A stretch of 35,121 nt of DNA from Fidelibacterota bacterium (GCA_004124475.1 SCKK01000039.1:1-35121), one strand, 5' to 3'. Positions 8,349-16,648 are shown, counted from the first letter of the stretch. The notes: generated by a model from the sequence alone, not told the origin. Program-made: numbers and translations.

Positions 8349-8939
8349 ATGAGACAGGTAGCAATCTTCATAGTATCACTCACAATAGTTCTTCAGCCAC
8401 TCTTTTCTGGAGACATTAAAGGAACCGTGATTTGTAAAGGTGTACGTGATAGTCGTAATGTCGTCGTCTATATCGAAAAAGTGAATACACCTGTCCCTGC
8501 ACCAAAAGAATCGGTATCTATGAATCAAGTTAACTTGGAGTTCATACCTCACGTACTTCCCATTGTAAAAGGTACAACAGTAGACTTCATGAACAGTGAC
8601 AATGTATTACATAACGTGTTTACACCCGATAAATGTGCTGAGAAAATGAACTTGGGAACATGGCCAAAAGGTGAGGCTCGCTCCTACACTTTCAAAGAAG
8701 AGGGATGCGAGTCTGTGGTGTTATGCAATGTTCACCCGGAAATGGAAGCATGGGTTTTGGTACTACAGAACCAATACTTCTTCAGAACAGACAAGGATGG
8801 CACCTATAAAATTGAGGGAATTCCACCCGGAAAATATACTTTGATAGCGTGGCACGAAAAATTAAAGAACCGGTCCACAGAAATCGAAGTACCGGAAAAG
8901 GGAGAGGTAGAGGTTAATTTCACGCTTAAACGACGCTAA
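8349..8939 (+). CDS. Blue-copper (cupredoxin) protein with carboxypeptidase-regulatory-like C-terminus
   Basis: 196 aa, secreted (signal peptide about 1-20). A plastocyanin-like fold is indicated by H88 in VLHNVF and the ligand loop C126-N-V-H129-P-E-M132, a type 1 copper site of the kind in proteins annotated as methylamine-utilisation cupredoxins. Residues about 145-196 (GTYKIEGIPPGKYTLIAWHEK) form a carboxypeptidase-regulatory-like beta-sandwich. Likely a periplasmic electron carrier. It sits 26 bp after the lipoprotein gene and 18 bp before the CuA gene, so it is co-transcribed. Confidence 0.85.
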   Translation: MRQVAIFIVSLTIVLQPLFSGDIKGTVICKGVRDSRNVVVYIEKVNTPVPAPKESVSMNQVNLEFIPHVLPIVKGTTVDFMNSDNVLHNVFTPDKCAEKMNLGTWPKGEARSYTFKEEGCESVVLCNVHPEMEAWVLVLQNQYFFRTDKDGTYKIEGIPPGKYTLIAWHEKLKNRSTEIEVPEKGEVEVNFTLKRR

Positions 8940-8957
8940 CCCCTACCTCTACTGGTA

Positions 8958-9542
8958 ATGAACAGTTCGGGAAAATCTGCTGTCGTTGTTGTGTTAATTA
9001 CCGCTTTAGGTGGTTTCACAGGGGCGTGGATTGCATGGAACTCAGAGGAACCGACGAGTCATTACATCTCTATTAAAGCTCGTCAATATGCTTTTGAACC
9101 GTCAGTCATTCGAGTAAACCGGGGAGATACACTCCATATAAAACTTATTTCACTAGATGTGGTGCATGGGTTTTTTCTCGAAGGGTATGATTTAGATGCA
9201 GAGATTTTTGCACATCAGAAATCTTTCAATATACGGCATCCATCCAAAGGTAAAGAATGGTCAGAGGTGAATGAGTTTACGCTTATTACCAACCGTAGAG
9301 GGAAATTCAGATACCGTTGTTCTCATACTTGTGGTAGCATGCACCCATTTATGCAGGGAGAACTCATTGTACAGCCCAATACACCGTTTCATGCCAGCGT
9401 TGGAGGTACTCTCGGGCTCTTTGTGGGAATGCTGTGGACATTTGCAAAGAGGCGAAAAACACGACTTTTTGATAATGGAGAAATGTCTGCCCCGCCTGAC
9501 CAATCTCGGCGGGCAGGCAACAGGCAGGCAGCACCCCATTAA
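8958..9542 (+). CDS. Membrane-anchored CuA (cytochrome oxidase subunit II-like) protein
   Basis: 194 aa with an N-terminal membrane anchor (about 7-27) and a cupredoxin domain. The binuclear CuA ligand set is complete: H70 in DVVHGFF, then C121-x3-C125-G-x2-H129-x2-M132. A second hydrophobic stretch lies near 148-163. The last 17 residues (rich in P, R, A and Q) are encoded by a palindromic GC-rich repeat at about 9490-9535 and are probably an extension produced by that repeat. No subunit I is nearby, so the protein likely acts as an electron-transfer domain for another partner. It contains one copy of a 34-nt sequence that recurs inverted at 12440-12473. Confidence 0.85.
   Translation: MNSSGKSAVVVVLITALGGFTGAWIAWNSEEPTSHYISIKARQYAFEPSVIRVNRGDTLHIKLISLDVVHGFFLEGYDLDAEIFAHQKSFNIRHPSKGKEWSEVNEFTLITNRRGKFRYRCSHTCGSMHPFMQGELIVQPNTPFHASVGGTLGLFVGMLWTFAKRRKTRLFDNGEMSAPPDQSRRAGNRQAAPH
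9275..9308. repeat. 34-nt repeat, copy 1 (inside the CuA gene)
   Basis: This segment, encoding FTLITNRRGKF, recurs in inverted orientation at 12440-12473 with 33 of 34 bases identical. The flanks are unrelated on both sides. Confidence 0.85.
9490..9535. repeat. GC-rich palindromic repeat in the 3' end of the CuA gene
   Basis: CCCGCC and GGCGGG arms flank an 11-bp spacer and are followed by repeated CAGGCAG units. The composition differs from the surrounding gene, and the encoded tail (PPDQSRRAGNRQAAP) is low-complexity. Confidence 0.55.
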
Positions 9543-9555
9543 TCTATTCGAAGTA

Positions 9556-11046
9556 ATGAGTGAATTTGTGACAGAAACACCAGAGATAGAGCCAAAAACG
9601 GTCATCAGGAAGAGACCTCGCCCTAAAAAGGAACCTACCCCAGTTAAAGGTTTCCGCTTAGATCTTTTCGACTGGATTCCAGGACTTAAAAAGTTCGTTC
9701 GTTTGCGGTCGTTTCAATTCCTTGTGATACTGCCTAACCTCTTCGTATTTCACATTCTTTTCATTGCGGGCATTTTCGGGACCCCAGTGGGCAATAAGAA
9801 CATCATGATCGTTTTTATATGGATTTTATGGTGGTTTATATTGATTGCCGTCATGGTACCGTTTGCATCGCGTATCTGGTGTGCTATTTGTCCTATGCCA
9901 TTCTTCGGCGATTGGCTACAACGACGTGCTCTAATAAAGGTTCGATCTGGAAAAACAAAAGGAATAAAAAATAAAATGTTCGGCCGTAACCTTCGTTGGC
10001 CGAAACGGTTATCCAACATCTGGCTTCAAAATATAACCTTTCTCACTATGTGTACCTTTAGTGCACACCTTGTAACCCGCCCTATCGTTACGGTGGGCGT
10101 TTTAGGCAGTATGGTACTTTTAGCTACTTTCCTTGCTCTGATCTATCGCATGAGAACCTTCTGCAACTATATCTGTCCGGTTAGCGGTTTTCTCAGCCTC
10201 TATGCGATGACCGCTACTGTGGAACTACGGTCAAAAGATACAGATGTATGTCTAAAGTGCAAGACGAAAGGGTGTCGAACAGGAAGCGAGGATGGCTGGG
10301 CATGCCCTTGGTTCGTTTACATGGGAAAGCTCGATCGAAACAATTATTGTAGTCTTTGTATGGAGTGCGTGAAATCATGCCCTAATGATAATATTGCTCT
10401 AAATCTTAGACCTTTTGCCAGTGATACGCAAATAAGGGGTTATGACGAAGCTTGGAAAGGATTCATCATGTTGGCGCTTGCTATGGCGTATTCAATAATC
10501 CTCCTCGGTCCAAGCGGTACAATCAAGGATTGGGCTAACGTGGCTGAGACTCACGCATGGGGCGGTTTTGCCATCTACACATTGATTCTATGGTCTGTAG
10601 CCCTGGTTATCGTACCTGGAATATTCTACGGGTGTATCTTACTGACTCGTCGTCTTGCCAAAGCTACCCATATTCCAATGAAGGAAGTCTTTCTCGGATA
10701 TTCTTATCTTCTTGTACCACTAGGTCTGTTAGCCTGGATTGCTTTCAGTGTCCCTCTACTTTTCGTGAACGGTTCTTATATTATTTCCGTCGTCTCCGAT
10801 CCCTTAGGCTGGGGCTGGGACATATTTGGAACAGCCGATTTCCCCTGGACGCCTTTGTGGCCGGAATATCTTGTTTTTCCCCAGATCGCACTGCTTTTAA
10901 TCGGATTATTCTATGCCTTAAATCACAGTTATCAGATCGGAGAACGTCTTTTCGGTTCATCCGAGGCCGCTTTAAAAGGCTCGATCCCGATGGGAGTTTT
11001 CTCCATAGGAATAACTCTAGCATTTCTAAGATTCTTTACAGGTTAA
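9556..11046 (+). CDS. NosR/NapH-like membrane polyferredoxin
   Basis: 496 aa from ATG 9556. The frame is open further upstream, but that part overlaps the CuA gene and does not look conserved. The cytoplasmic N-terminus is basic (KRPRPKKEP). Several transmembrane helices carry the paired Cys motifs WCAICPMPFFG and FCNYICPVSGF that mark the NosR/NapH/CcoG group. Then come a CLKCKTKGC...CPW cluster and a classical [4Fe-4S] ligand set, CSLCMECVKSCP, near residue 275-286. Four or more further helices follow. Such proteins pass electrons from the quinone pool or cytoplasm to periplasmic copper or heme proteins, which fits the neighbouring CuA and cytochrome genes. Start choice is moderately certain. 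Confidence 0.82.
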   Translation: MSEFVTETPEIEPKTVIRKRPRPKKEPTPVKGFRLDLFDWIPGLKKFVRLRSFQFLVILPNLFVFHILFIAGIFGTPVGNKNIMIVFIWILWWFILIAVMVPFASRIWCAICPMPFFGDWLQRRALIKVRSGKTKGIKNKMFGRNLRWPKRLSNIWLQNITFLTMCTFSAHLVTRPIVTVGVLGSMVLLATFLALIYRMRTFCNYICPVSGFLSLYAMTATVELRSKDTDVCLKCKTKGCRTGSEDGWACPWFVYMGKLDRNNYCSLCMECVKSCPNDNIALNLRPFASDTQIRGYDEAWKGFIMLALAMAYSIILLGPSGTIKDWANVAETHAWGGFAIYTLILWSVALVIVPGIFYGCILLTRRLAKATHIPMKEVFLGYSYLLVPLGLLAWIAFSVPLLFVNGSYIISVVSDPLGWGWDIFGTADFPWTPLWPEYLVFPQIALLLIGLFYALNHSYQIGERLFGSSEAALKGSIPMGVFSIGITLAFLRFFTG

Positions 11047-11079
11047 AAACATGCTAACACTGTAATCAGGGAGGTTAAT

Positions 11080-11289
11080 GTGGAGAATATCATAAGAATC
11101 ATATATTGTAAGGAATGTCAAAAGGATATTCCCATCGAAGAACTTGATGACGGCACAATTGTTATCCGTTGTCCCAGATGCATAGGAGAGTGCGTTATAT
11201 GTGACTGTCATTTGGTTAAGGAATGTTTTCCTGATACACCACACATTCGAGTGAGGCATCCTGACGATGGACAGGAGATCGCTTCATGA
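11080..11289 (+). CDS. Small Cys-rich (zinc-ribbon-like) protein
   Basis: 69 aa starting at GTG 11080, chosen because AGGGAGG lies 5-6 bp upstream; the overlapping ATG at 11078 is out of frame and stops after five codons. It has eight cysteines: YCKEC, RCPRC and ECVICDC form CxxC knuckles, plus one more in KECF. No signal peptide is present, so it is cytoplasmic. It could bind zinc, iron or copper and help mature the cluster's metal centres. It overlaps the next gene by 4 nt (ATGA). Confidence 0.7.
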   Translation: MENIIRIIYCKECQKDIPIEELDDGTIVIRCPRCIGECVICDCHLVKECFPDTPHIRVRHPDDGQEIAS

Positions 11290-12233
11290 AACACGGTATG
11301 CAAGAAGTCCTGGCAGTTAGTATGACAGTTGCTGTTTTAGTAGGGCTTCCTGTGGCTATCTTTCAAAATGGACCCTCAAACTCAAGTGGAAATGTTCGTG
11401 TCATCCATCTTACCGGGGTAATGAAAAGCGGTGTCTGGACAGATGAAGAGGTAAATGGTCTTAACTATTGGTGGAAATCTTTTCGGCCCGCAACAATTAC
11501 GCTCCATGTGGGGGAAGAAATTCTGTTACGACTCACGAGTTCTGACGGCACACATAGCTTTTATATTCCTGAATTAGGGATAGGGCCTATACAAATTGAA
11601 GCGGGACATACAAAAGAGATATTGCTTAAGGCTAATCACGTGGGAGAGTTCACATACTACTGCACAACTGTCTGTGGAGACTGTCACTACTTTATGCGCG
11701 GGACTGTGAGGGTTATGAGAAACACCACCGATATTGTATTGAGCGATACTAAGATTAGTTCGGAATGTATACTTTACGATCCTCCTGAAAATTTCACCTC
11801 ATTTGTTGCGAAAGGAAAATATTTGTATACCAATAAAGGATGTGTAGCCTGCCACGGTGAAATGGGTAAAGGAGGTGTCACTAATCCCAATTATGTAAAT
11901 GAATTTGTTCCGCAGTTGGACAACCTTGCAGACAAAATGAAAATCTACTGGGAAGAAGATGCCAATACCATCATTAAGCTATTTGAGTCCAATGTGGATT
12001 TTAGGAGTCTGGAAGATGAGCCTCCTATTGATAATTACAGCCGTTTCTTAGCTCAATATCAATCAATCAGCAATAAAATTCTGAACGGAAGTCCTATTGT
12101 ACAAAAATTGGACACTGAAAGACCTGAACCCCCTCTCACAATGCCGGCGTGGGAAGAGCAACTCTCTAAAGAGGACATCAATTCGATCCTTGCTTATTTA
12201 ATAAGCCTAAACCCGTGGGATGAGTATGAATAG
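11286..12233 (+). CDS. CuA cupredoxin fused to cytochrome c
   Basis: 315 aa with an N-terminal membrane anchor (about 7-26). The CuA domain has H90 in GTHSFY and the loop C126-x3-C130-G-x2-H134-x2-M137. It is followed by a class I cytochrome c domain with C186-V-A-C189-H190 and a likely axial Met in LTMPAW near residue 283. The order CuA then cytochrome c is that of caa3-type oxidase subunit II, yet no oxidase subunit I, III or IV is in the cluster. It overlaps the upstream small gene by 4 nt and ends the run of co-oriented genes. Probably the terminal periplasmic electron donor or acceptor of the membrane complex. Confidence 0.88.
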   Translation: MKHGMQEVLAVSMTVAVLVGLPVAIFQNGPSNSSGNVRVIHLTGVMKSGVWTDEEVNGLNYWWKSFRPATITLHVGEEILLRLTSSDGTHSFYIPELGIGPIQIEAGHTKEILLKANHVGEFTYYCTTVCGDCHYFMRGTVRVMRNTTDIVLSDTKISSECILYDPPENFTSFVAKGKYLYTNKGCVACHGEMGKGGVTNPNYVNEFVPQLDNLADKMKIYWEEDANTIIKLFESNVDFRSLEDEPPIDNYSRFLAQYQSISNKILNGSPIVQKLDTERPEPPLTMPAWEEQLSKEDINSILAYLISLNPWDEYE

Positions 12234-12449
12234 GAGGAGTAATGTCCCGTCCCATAGGGATCCTTTGGGAGGGTGACTCCTGCGGAGGAGTGAGGGAGTA
12301 TTACTCTATAGAAAGCCATTTGGGGATAGCTTCAACTTGTGGATGGAGGCTCAGCTCTCAACTAATCTACACGATTGGTGGCGTAAGACTTGAACTATTG
12401 CACAGAACAAAAATTAGTCAATGCAGGCTGGCTCGCACAGAATTTTCCT
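12234..12449. other. Non-coding stretch with palindromic repeats
   Basis: No supported gene. Near 12243-12300 there are short inverted motifs (TCCCATAGGGA, ACTCCTGCGGAGGAGT) of the same style as at 16645-16680. The rest is featureless up to the inverted 34-nt repeat copy. Confidence 0.45.
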
Positions 12450-12473
12450 CTACGGTTGGTAATAAGCGTAAAC
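12440..12473. repeat. 34-nt repeat, copy 2 (inverted)
   Basis: Reverse complement of 9275-9308 with one mismatch. The stop codon that ends the disrupted lipoprotein-like frame (12450-12452) lies within this copy, so the repeat forms the junction where that gene's reading frame ends. Confidence 0.85.
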
Positions 12474-12606
12474 CTCGGAATCCGATTGTCTCATATAGCT
12501 GATACCACCCAATTCGCCTACTGTCTCCAATACTGAATAGACCTTGCCATCATTCATGATTGTATCCCCGATCACTCGAGTTGTATGAAGATAGTCCCAA
12601 TAAGTA
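12450..12606 (-). pseudogene. 3' part of a secreted/lipoprotein-like gene split by the IS
   Basis: When the IS (12607-14193) and one TAAGTA copy are removed, the minus-strand frame runs from the other piece straight through: NVWEYWVTT continues as YWDYLHTTRVIGDTIMNDGK, then YSVLETVGELGGISYMRQSD, then SEVYAYYQP and a stop. The FPLKxGNxWxY...GDTxxNGKxYYV pattern is common in short secreted proteins of Marinimicrobia and Calditrichaeota. The protein ends early, inside the 34-nt repeat, so the C-terminus was probably already altered before the IS arrived. Confidence 0.75.
12601..12606. repeat. Target-site duplication TAAGTA (left)
   Basis: Identical to 14194-14199 directly outside the other IS end. 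Keeping one copy restores the interrupted reading frame exactly. Confidence 0.85.
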
Positions 12607-14193
12607 GGGTCTGCTGATAAACAAAAAATATTGTTATAATATATTGTAATTAATGTACATAAGTGTTATATTATGGGGTAAACAATGGGTATCAAATGCA
12701 AGATTTTACTCCATTACCCCTCAAAACCCTTGCAATTATGTTAGGAGATTTAATTGATGTACAAAGACAAAGACCGTAAAACGATCCCTCTTTTTGAAGA
12801 ATTATTCCCTTTTGGCGGCAGTTTAGATGAAAACAACCGCTGGCTAAGGATTGCAGAATTGATTCCCTGGGATGACCTGGAGTCTTCTTATCGCTCCTAT
12901 TTTTCGGATATAGGCAGACCGGCGACGGATGCGCGTTTATTTATCGGATTGATACTGTTAAAGCATATGACGGGCTTCAGCGATCGAGAAGTAGTCCGTT
13001 CTATTCAGGAGAATATTTATCACCAGGTATTTTGTGGCTTTGAACATTTTGTAATAGGAAAGTCACTGGATCCAAGCAGTATGACGAAGCTTCGGAAAAG
13101 ATTAGGATTGAAGTACTTCAAAGAGTTGGAAGAAAAGACGTATGGAGTATTACTTGATCGTAAGATCATTAAAGGCAAAGGTCTATTGGTTGATGCCACA
13201 GTGTTTCCGGAAAATATCAAATATCCAAATGATGTGGGCTTATTGAATGATGTACGTGAGTGGTTGGTAGATACGATCAAGCCGTTAGGAAAGAGGATCG
13301 GGAAAACATACCGAACCTATTGTCGAAAAGCAAAAAAGACCTATCTATCATTTTCAAAGAAGAAGCGCCGAACAAAGAAGATAATACGAAGAGCCAAGCG
13401 TGAAATGCTTCAATATGTTCGTCGCAATCTGAAGCAGTTGGCTGAGATCATACATACGCTTAAGGGTCTGGGACATGAGATAAGCCGGAAGTTAGTTGAG
13501 AAGTTGAAGGTTGGACGTCGGATATATGATCAGCAGTATGAAATGTACAAAGAGAAAAAGCAAAAGATAGAAAAAAGGATTGTGAGTTTTCACCGTAGTT
13601 ATGTTCGTCCGATTAAACGTGGCAAGGGAGGTGGAAAGAACACAGAGTTCGGCCCAAAGGGAGCATTGAGTTATGTGGACGGTTTTTTGTTTTTGGATAA
13701 GTTAGATCACGACAATTATTCAGAAGCCGGGAAAGATATTGTGCAAGACCAGATTGAGAATTATAAGAAGAAGTTTGGTAAACTTCCGCCATCCTTTACG
13801 GGAGATAATCTTTACGGGACCAGAAAGAATCGAAAGCTCATGGATGAATTGGAAATCCGTTCGGCATTCAAGCCGTTAGGTAGGCGGGGTAAGTCACCAC
13901 CGGACAGATGGTTGAAAAAGAAACAAAAAGAACGGAACCGGATCGAGGGATCGTTTGGTCATGGTAAGGTTCACTTTGGGTTGGATTGTGTAAAATACGA
14001 TGGAAAAGATGGTTCAGAGATGTGGATCCGGTTAGGGATTATGGGAATGAACCTTCAAACAGCATTGGTAAGGATGTAGAAGCAAGAAAGATACGAATGA
14101 AATCAATCAGTCAATCAATTCATCCTTCGTAACTGAGTGTAGATGGACCATGCATCCTTACAACAATATAAAATTGGGTTTTTCAGCAGACCC
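12607..14193 (+). mobile_element. IS5-superfamily insertion sequence, 1587 bp, complete
   Basis: Terminal inverted repeats GGGTCTGCTGATAAAC (left) and the complement of GTTTTTCAGCAGACCC (right) differ at one position. They are flanked by the 6-bp direct repeat TAAGTA. The element carries one transposase gene. A GGGGTAA...TTACCCC inverted pair (12675-12681 and 12714-12720) upstream of the transposase may be a hairpin that shields it from read-through transcription. The intact repeats, gene and target duplication indicate a recent insertion. Confidence 0.92.
12757..14079 (+). CDS. IS5-superfamily DDE transposase
   Basis: 440 aa from ATG 12757; a TTG three bases upstream is equally well spaced from the AGGAG at 12743. 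The N-terminal DUF772/InsH-like domain reads PFGGSLDENNRWLRIAELIPW...GRPATDARL. The DDE residues are visible as LLVDATVFPE (first Asp), FTGDNLYGTRKNRK (second Asp) and RIEGSFGHGKVHFGLD (Glu). A long basic region between residues 170 and 290 is the usual insertion. The frame is intact, so the element is probably active or recently active. It is unrelated to the IS4-like elements at the window ends. Confidence 0.92.
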   Translation: MYKDKDRKTIPLFEELFPFGGSLDENNRWLRIAELIPWDDLESSYRSYFSDIGRPATDARLFIGLILLKHMTGFSDREVVRSIQENIYHQVFCGFEHFVIGKSLDPSSMTKLRKRLGLKYFKELEEKTYGVLLDRKIIKGKGLLVDATVFPENIKYPNDVGLLNDVREWLVDTIKPLGKRIGKTYRTYCRKAKKTYLSFSKKKRRTKKIIRRAKREMLQYVRRNLKQLAEIIHTLKGLGHEISRKLVEKLKVGRRIYDQQYEMYKEKKQKIEKRIVSFHRSYVRPIKRGKGGGKNTEFGPKGALSYVDGFLFLDKLDHDNYSEAGKDIVQDQIENYKKKFGKLPPSFTGDNLYGTRKNRKLMDELEIRSAFKPLGRRGKSPPDRWLKKKQKERNRIEGSFGHGKVHFGLDCVKYDGKDGSEMWIRLGIMGMNLQTALVRM

Positions 14194-14199
14194 TAAGTA
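14194..14199. repeat. Target-site duplication TAAGTA (right)
   Basis: Partner of 12601-12606. Confidence 0.85.
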
Positions 14200-14393
14200 G
14201 TCACCCAGTACTCCCAGACATTGCCTTTTTCAAGAGGGTAATGCCCTTCTGCACCAGAGCTCGGTGACGATAACAGAAAGAAGAGAGTCACGGTGACGTC
14301 AAGTGTCCACCTATTGTGAAATCTATCTTGAGACCTTTTGCATCCCCATGAGAGGGATTCCCACACTCGTTGCAACAAGATAGGTTGTTTCAC
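14194..14393 (-). pseudogene. 5' part of the IS-split secreted protein gene
   Basis: The minus-strand frame from GTG 14393 overlaps the stop of the upstream nuclease gene (GTGA). Its clear secretory part is TVTLFFLLSSPSSGA followed by EGHYPLEKGNVWEYWVTT, after which the IS introduces a stop. The first 35 codons (MKQPILLQ...) do not look like a normal signal-peptide N-region. The true start may be the internal GTG at about 14288 or may be lost. Confidence 0.65.
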
Positions 14394-16174
14394 CTCAACA
14401 CCATCACCTTCCGTGTCTGAGTGAAGTCCTTGGTCACCATCCTTACAAAATAGATGCCTGTGGGAATATTACGAGCATTCCATTGGATACTATGATTACC
14501 TGCATCCATATGCTGGTTTAGTATCGTATCCACTTTCCTTCCCAACACATCATATACGATAAGAGCAACTTGCCCAATTGCTGGTAAGGAGAACTCAATA
14601 GTTGTAATGGGATTGAAGGGGTTGGGGTAGGCAGGATATAGTTTCAATTTGCGAGGGAGGGAAGAACCGACGTCGTAATCGACCCCTGCAGAATGAACCT
14701 CAGCAATGTCCAGAATGCGAGGGAGATGGTCGGAAGCGAGCTTTGTGTCCTCTGCTTCAAGTCCATATGCCAGCAGGTCCGTCTCCGTCATAGCCAGAGT
14801 GTTCAGGACAAAGTGCTTTCCCGTATCGATCACGCTGTCGGTGTAGAGGATATAGTCCAGCTTCCCGGGGCTGAATGGGCTTTCATCCCGCCGCCAGGTG
14901 TAACCCATTCGGATGTGGGTGTGGCGGGAGAAGAGGTCGGCGAGGGGTGTCCCGTCCCAGTCTAGGGTAAAGTCGGGACCATATGTCTCTTCGTCAGAAA
15001 TGTCACCCGCAGCCAGGGTTTTTAACTGCTGAGAATAGCCCACCAGATTAAAGTCCCCCAAAAGGACAAACGGTGTTTCGACCGCCAGCGGGAATGGTCC
15101 GTTGCCTTCCCTCCACTGCCGCATAACTCGGATAAACTCATCCGCATCTGCCTGACGGGACAAGTCGTTCTGACAACACCTTAGATGGGTATTCATTACA
15201 AGCAGATTGGAACCTAAGTCTTGCTCAGTATCCAATAAAACTGCGTGTATCCGTTCTGAGGTGATCAGCGTATCCTCTGCTAAAATTGGGTATTTTGAAA
15301 GAACGACCAACTCCCAACGATAAAGATAGCTCACATACCACAAATCCGCAGGAAACCAACTGGATATCAAGGAGTCGACTGTGCCATCATTGTTTTGTTC
15401 CTGAAACGCAATGATGTCCGGATCCAATGCCATTAGAATTCGTTCAAAGTGTGGCTTTCTTTCTTCATCAAGCAGACCAGGCCAAAACGTATTGTACGTC
15501 ACGATACGGATGTCGTCTTCATTATACCGCGATAGCGAAATAGGTTCAGGGGGATCAACAGAGGTTGTATCAAATACATATTTGATACCTCCAGCTTGAT
15601 CTGGAAGAATATCACCGTTAGGATCAGACTCCTTGAAGACAACAGACACGGTATCAGCGATCTGGATTCCATCTAGTGTCATGACGAAACTATTCCGCCC
15701 AATTGAAATTTCAAATCTCTCCGAAGTAATGGTAGGGGAAGACCTTAGGGTTAAATCATTCTGGTAGATTGTATCAGATGTGGTTGTAGTATGATAAAAT
15801 CCTTCCCGACAGCCGAAACACCACTCCAACTCTGCACCGATTCCGTGAATTGGTGTGCCGGTCTCAGAATTGTTATCCGAGTCAATGTAGAGAGTGATTT
15901 CATTCCAGTTTTGGATCAAATGCTCACCGTCGTGAAAGCTTACGTTTAGGAAAAGGAAATCGTTATCATTTGTTATGCTCAATTCCGCAAAGTCCTCAAG
16001 AACATTGTCCCCACTGGGATCGAAGGATGCTACAGATACCTCGGACCAATCTTCAAAGAGTCCATCAACAGTAATTGGGTGAGAAGCCTGGGATGTATTT
16101 ATAGATATTCCAAAAATTACTGCAATTGATTGCAGCATTGCCCCCCCTTGTAGGATTTTGTAAAATATTTTCAT
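14390..16174 (-). CDS. Secreted endonuclease/exonuclease/phosphatase-family protein with C-terminal sorting domain
   Basis: 594 aa. A signal peptide (about 1-29) is followed by a carbohydrate-binding-like beta domain that starts ITVDGLFEDWSEV (CBM9/DOMON-like, about 33-200). The DNase I-like catalytic domain (about 220-490) carries VTYNTFWPG, the catalytic Glu in IIAFQEQN, MNTHLRC, LLGDFNLVG and the terminal SDHLP. The last about 80 residues are a sorting domain beginning YPAYPNPFNP and containing YDVLGRKV and GIYFVRM. This domain implies export through a type IX-like or related system. Likely a secreted nuclease or phosphodiesterase for nutrient scavenging. The AGGGAGG site sits correctly before ATG 16174. 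The bases and style suggest a native gene. Confidence 0.88.
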   Translation of the reverse strand: MKIFYKILQGGAMLQSIAVIFGISINTSQASHPITVDGLFEDWSEVSVASFDPSGDNVLEDFAELSITNDNDFLFLNVSFHDGEHLIQNWNEITLYIDSDNNSETGTPIHGIGAELEWCFGCREGFYHTTTTSDTIYQNDLTLRSSPTITSERFEISIGRNSFVMTLDGIQIADTVSVVFKESDPNGDILPDQAGGIKYVFDTTSVDPPEPISLSRYNEDDIRIVTYNTFWPGLLDEERKPHFERILMALDPDIIAFQEQNNDGTVDSLISSWFPADLWYVSYLYRWELVVLSKYPILAEDTLITSERIHAVLLDTEQDLGSNLLVMNTHLRCCQNDLSRQADADEFIRVMRQWREGNGPFPLAVETPFVLLGDFNLVGYSQQLKTLAAGDISDEETYGPDFTLDWDGTPLADLFSRHTHIRMGYTWRRDESPFSPGKLDYILYTDSVIDTGKHFVLNTLAMTETDLLAYGLEAEDTKLASDHLPRILDIAEVHSAGVDYDVGSSLPRKLKLYPAYPNPFNPITTIEFSLPAIGQVALIVYDVLGRKVDTILNQHMDAGNHSIQWNARNIPTGIYFVRMVTKDFTQTRKVMVLR

Positions 16175-16418
16175 AAAAGCCTCCCTTTATGATGTTAAAA
16201 TTTACTACATATTCCACTAAACGCAACAAAAAAGGGGGCAGCTCTAATGAACCTTCCCCTTCTTTATCCGCAGAAAGTCAGTGTTATGACTTCAATTAAA
16301 TCTAACTTTTCATTACTCAAATTGCAATGCTAATTCTGTATGCGTATTTTCAGGTACTTTCAATGGAAAAGGTCTTAATGCCCAGATCCAGACAAGAATG
16401 TTCAATTAAAGGAGCGGA
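16175..16418. other. Intergenic region without recognised features
   Basis: 244 bp between the nuclease start and the relic of another sorting domain. It should hold the nuclease promoter on the minus strand, but no convincing pair of boxes stands out. A GGGG...CCCC-TTTTTT arrangement near 16232-16263 is a weak terminator possibility. Confidence 0.3.
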
Positions 16419-16648
16419 TCATTTCAACAATACCATCTTGCGGGTTTGGGTGTATTCCCCTCTAATCGTCCTCACGAAATAGATTCCTTTGGGTACATTA
16501 CGAGCATTCCAGTGGACACTGTGAGTTCCTGCATCCAAATGCTGGTTCAGTATCGTTTCAACTTTCCTTGCCAATACATCATACACGGTTAAAGTAACAA
16601 ATTCACTTGTAGGTAGGGGGAACTCGATGTTTGTGGTCGGGTTGTCCC
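16419..16648 (-). pseudogene. Orphan C-terminal sorting domain (gene relic)
   Basis: The minus strand encodes NPTTNIEFPLPTSEFVTLTV, then YDVLARKVETILNQHLDAGT and GIYFVRTIRGEYTQTRKMVLLK before the stop at 16419. This is the same C-terminal secretion domain as in the neighbouring nuclease. Nothing upstream encodes a passenger protein. The frame runs into a different gene relic through a repeat-like junction near 16645-16680, so the passenger was deleted. Confidence 0.75.

Noticed and set aside
9271-9555. Upstream extension of the polyferredoxin gene by 95 codons
   Set aside because: It overlaps the CuA gene in another frame and encodes no conserved residues; ATG 9556 gives a family-like N-terminus.
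12242-12502. Plus-strand frame of 86 codons after the CuA-cytochrome gene
   Set aside because: It runs through palindromic repeats and the antisense of the 34-nt repeat and disrupted gene; no family features.
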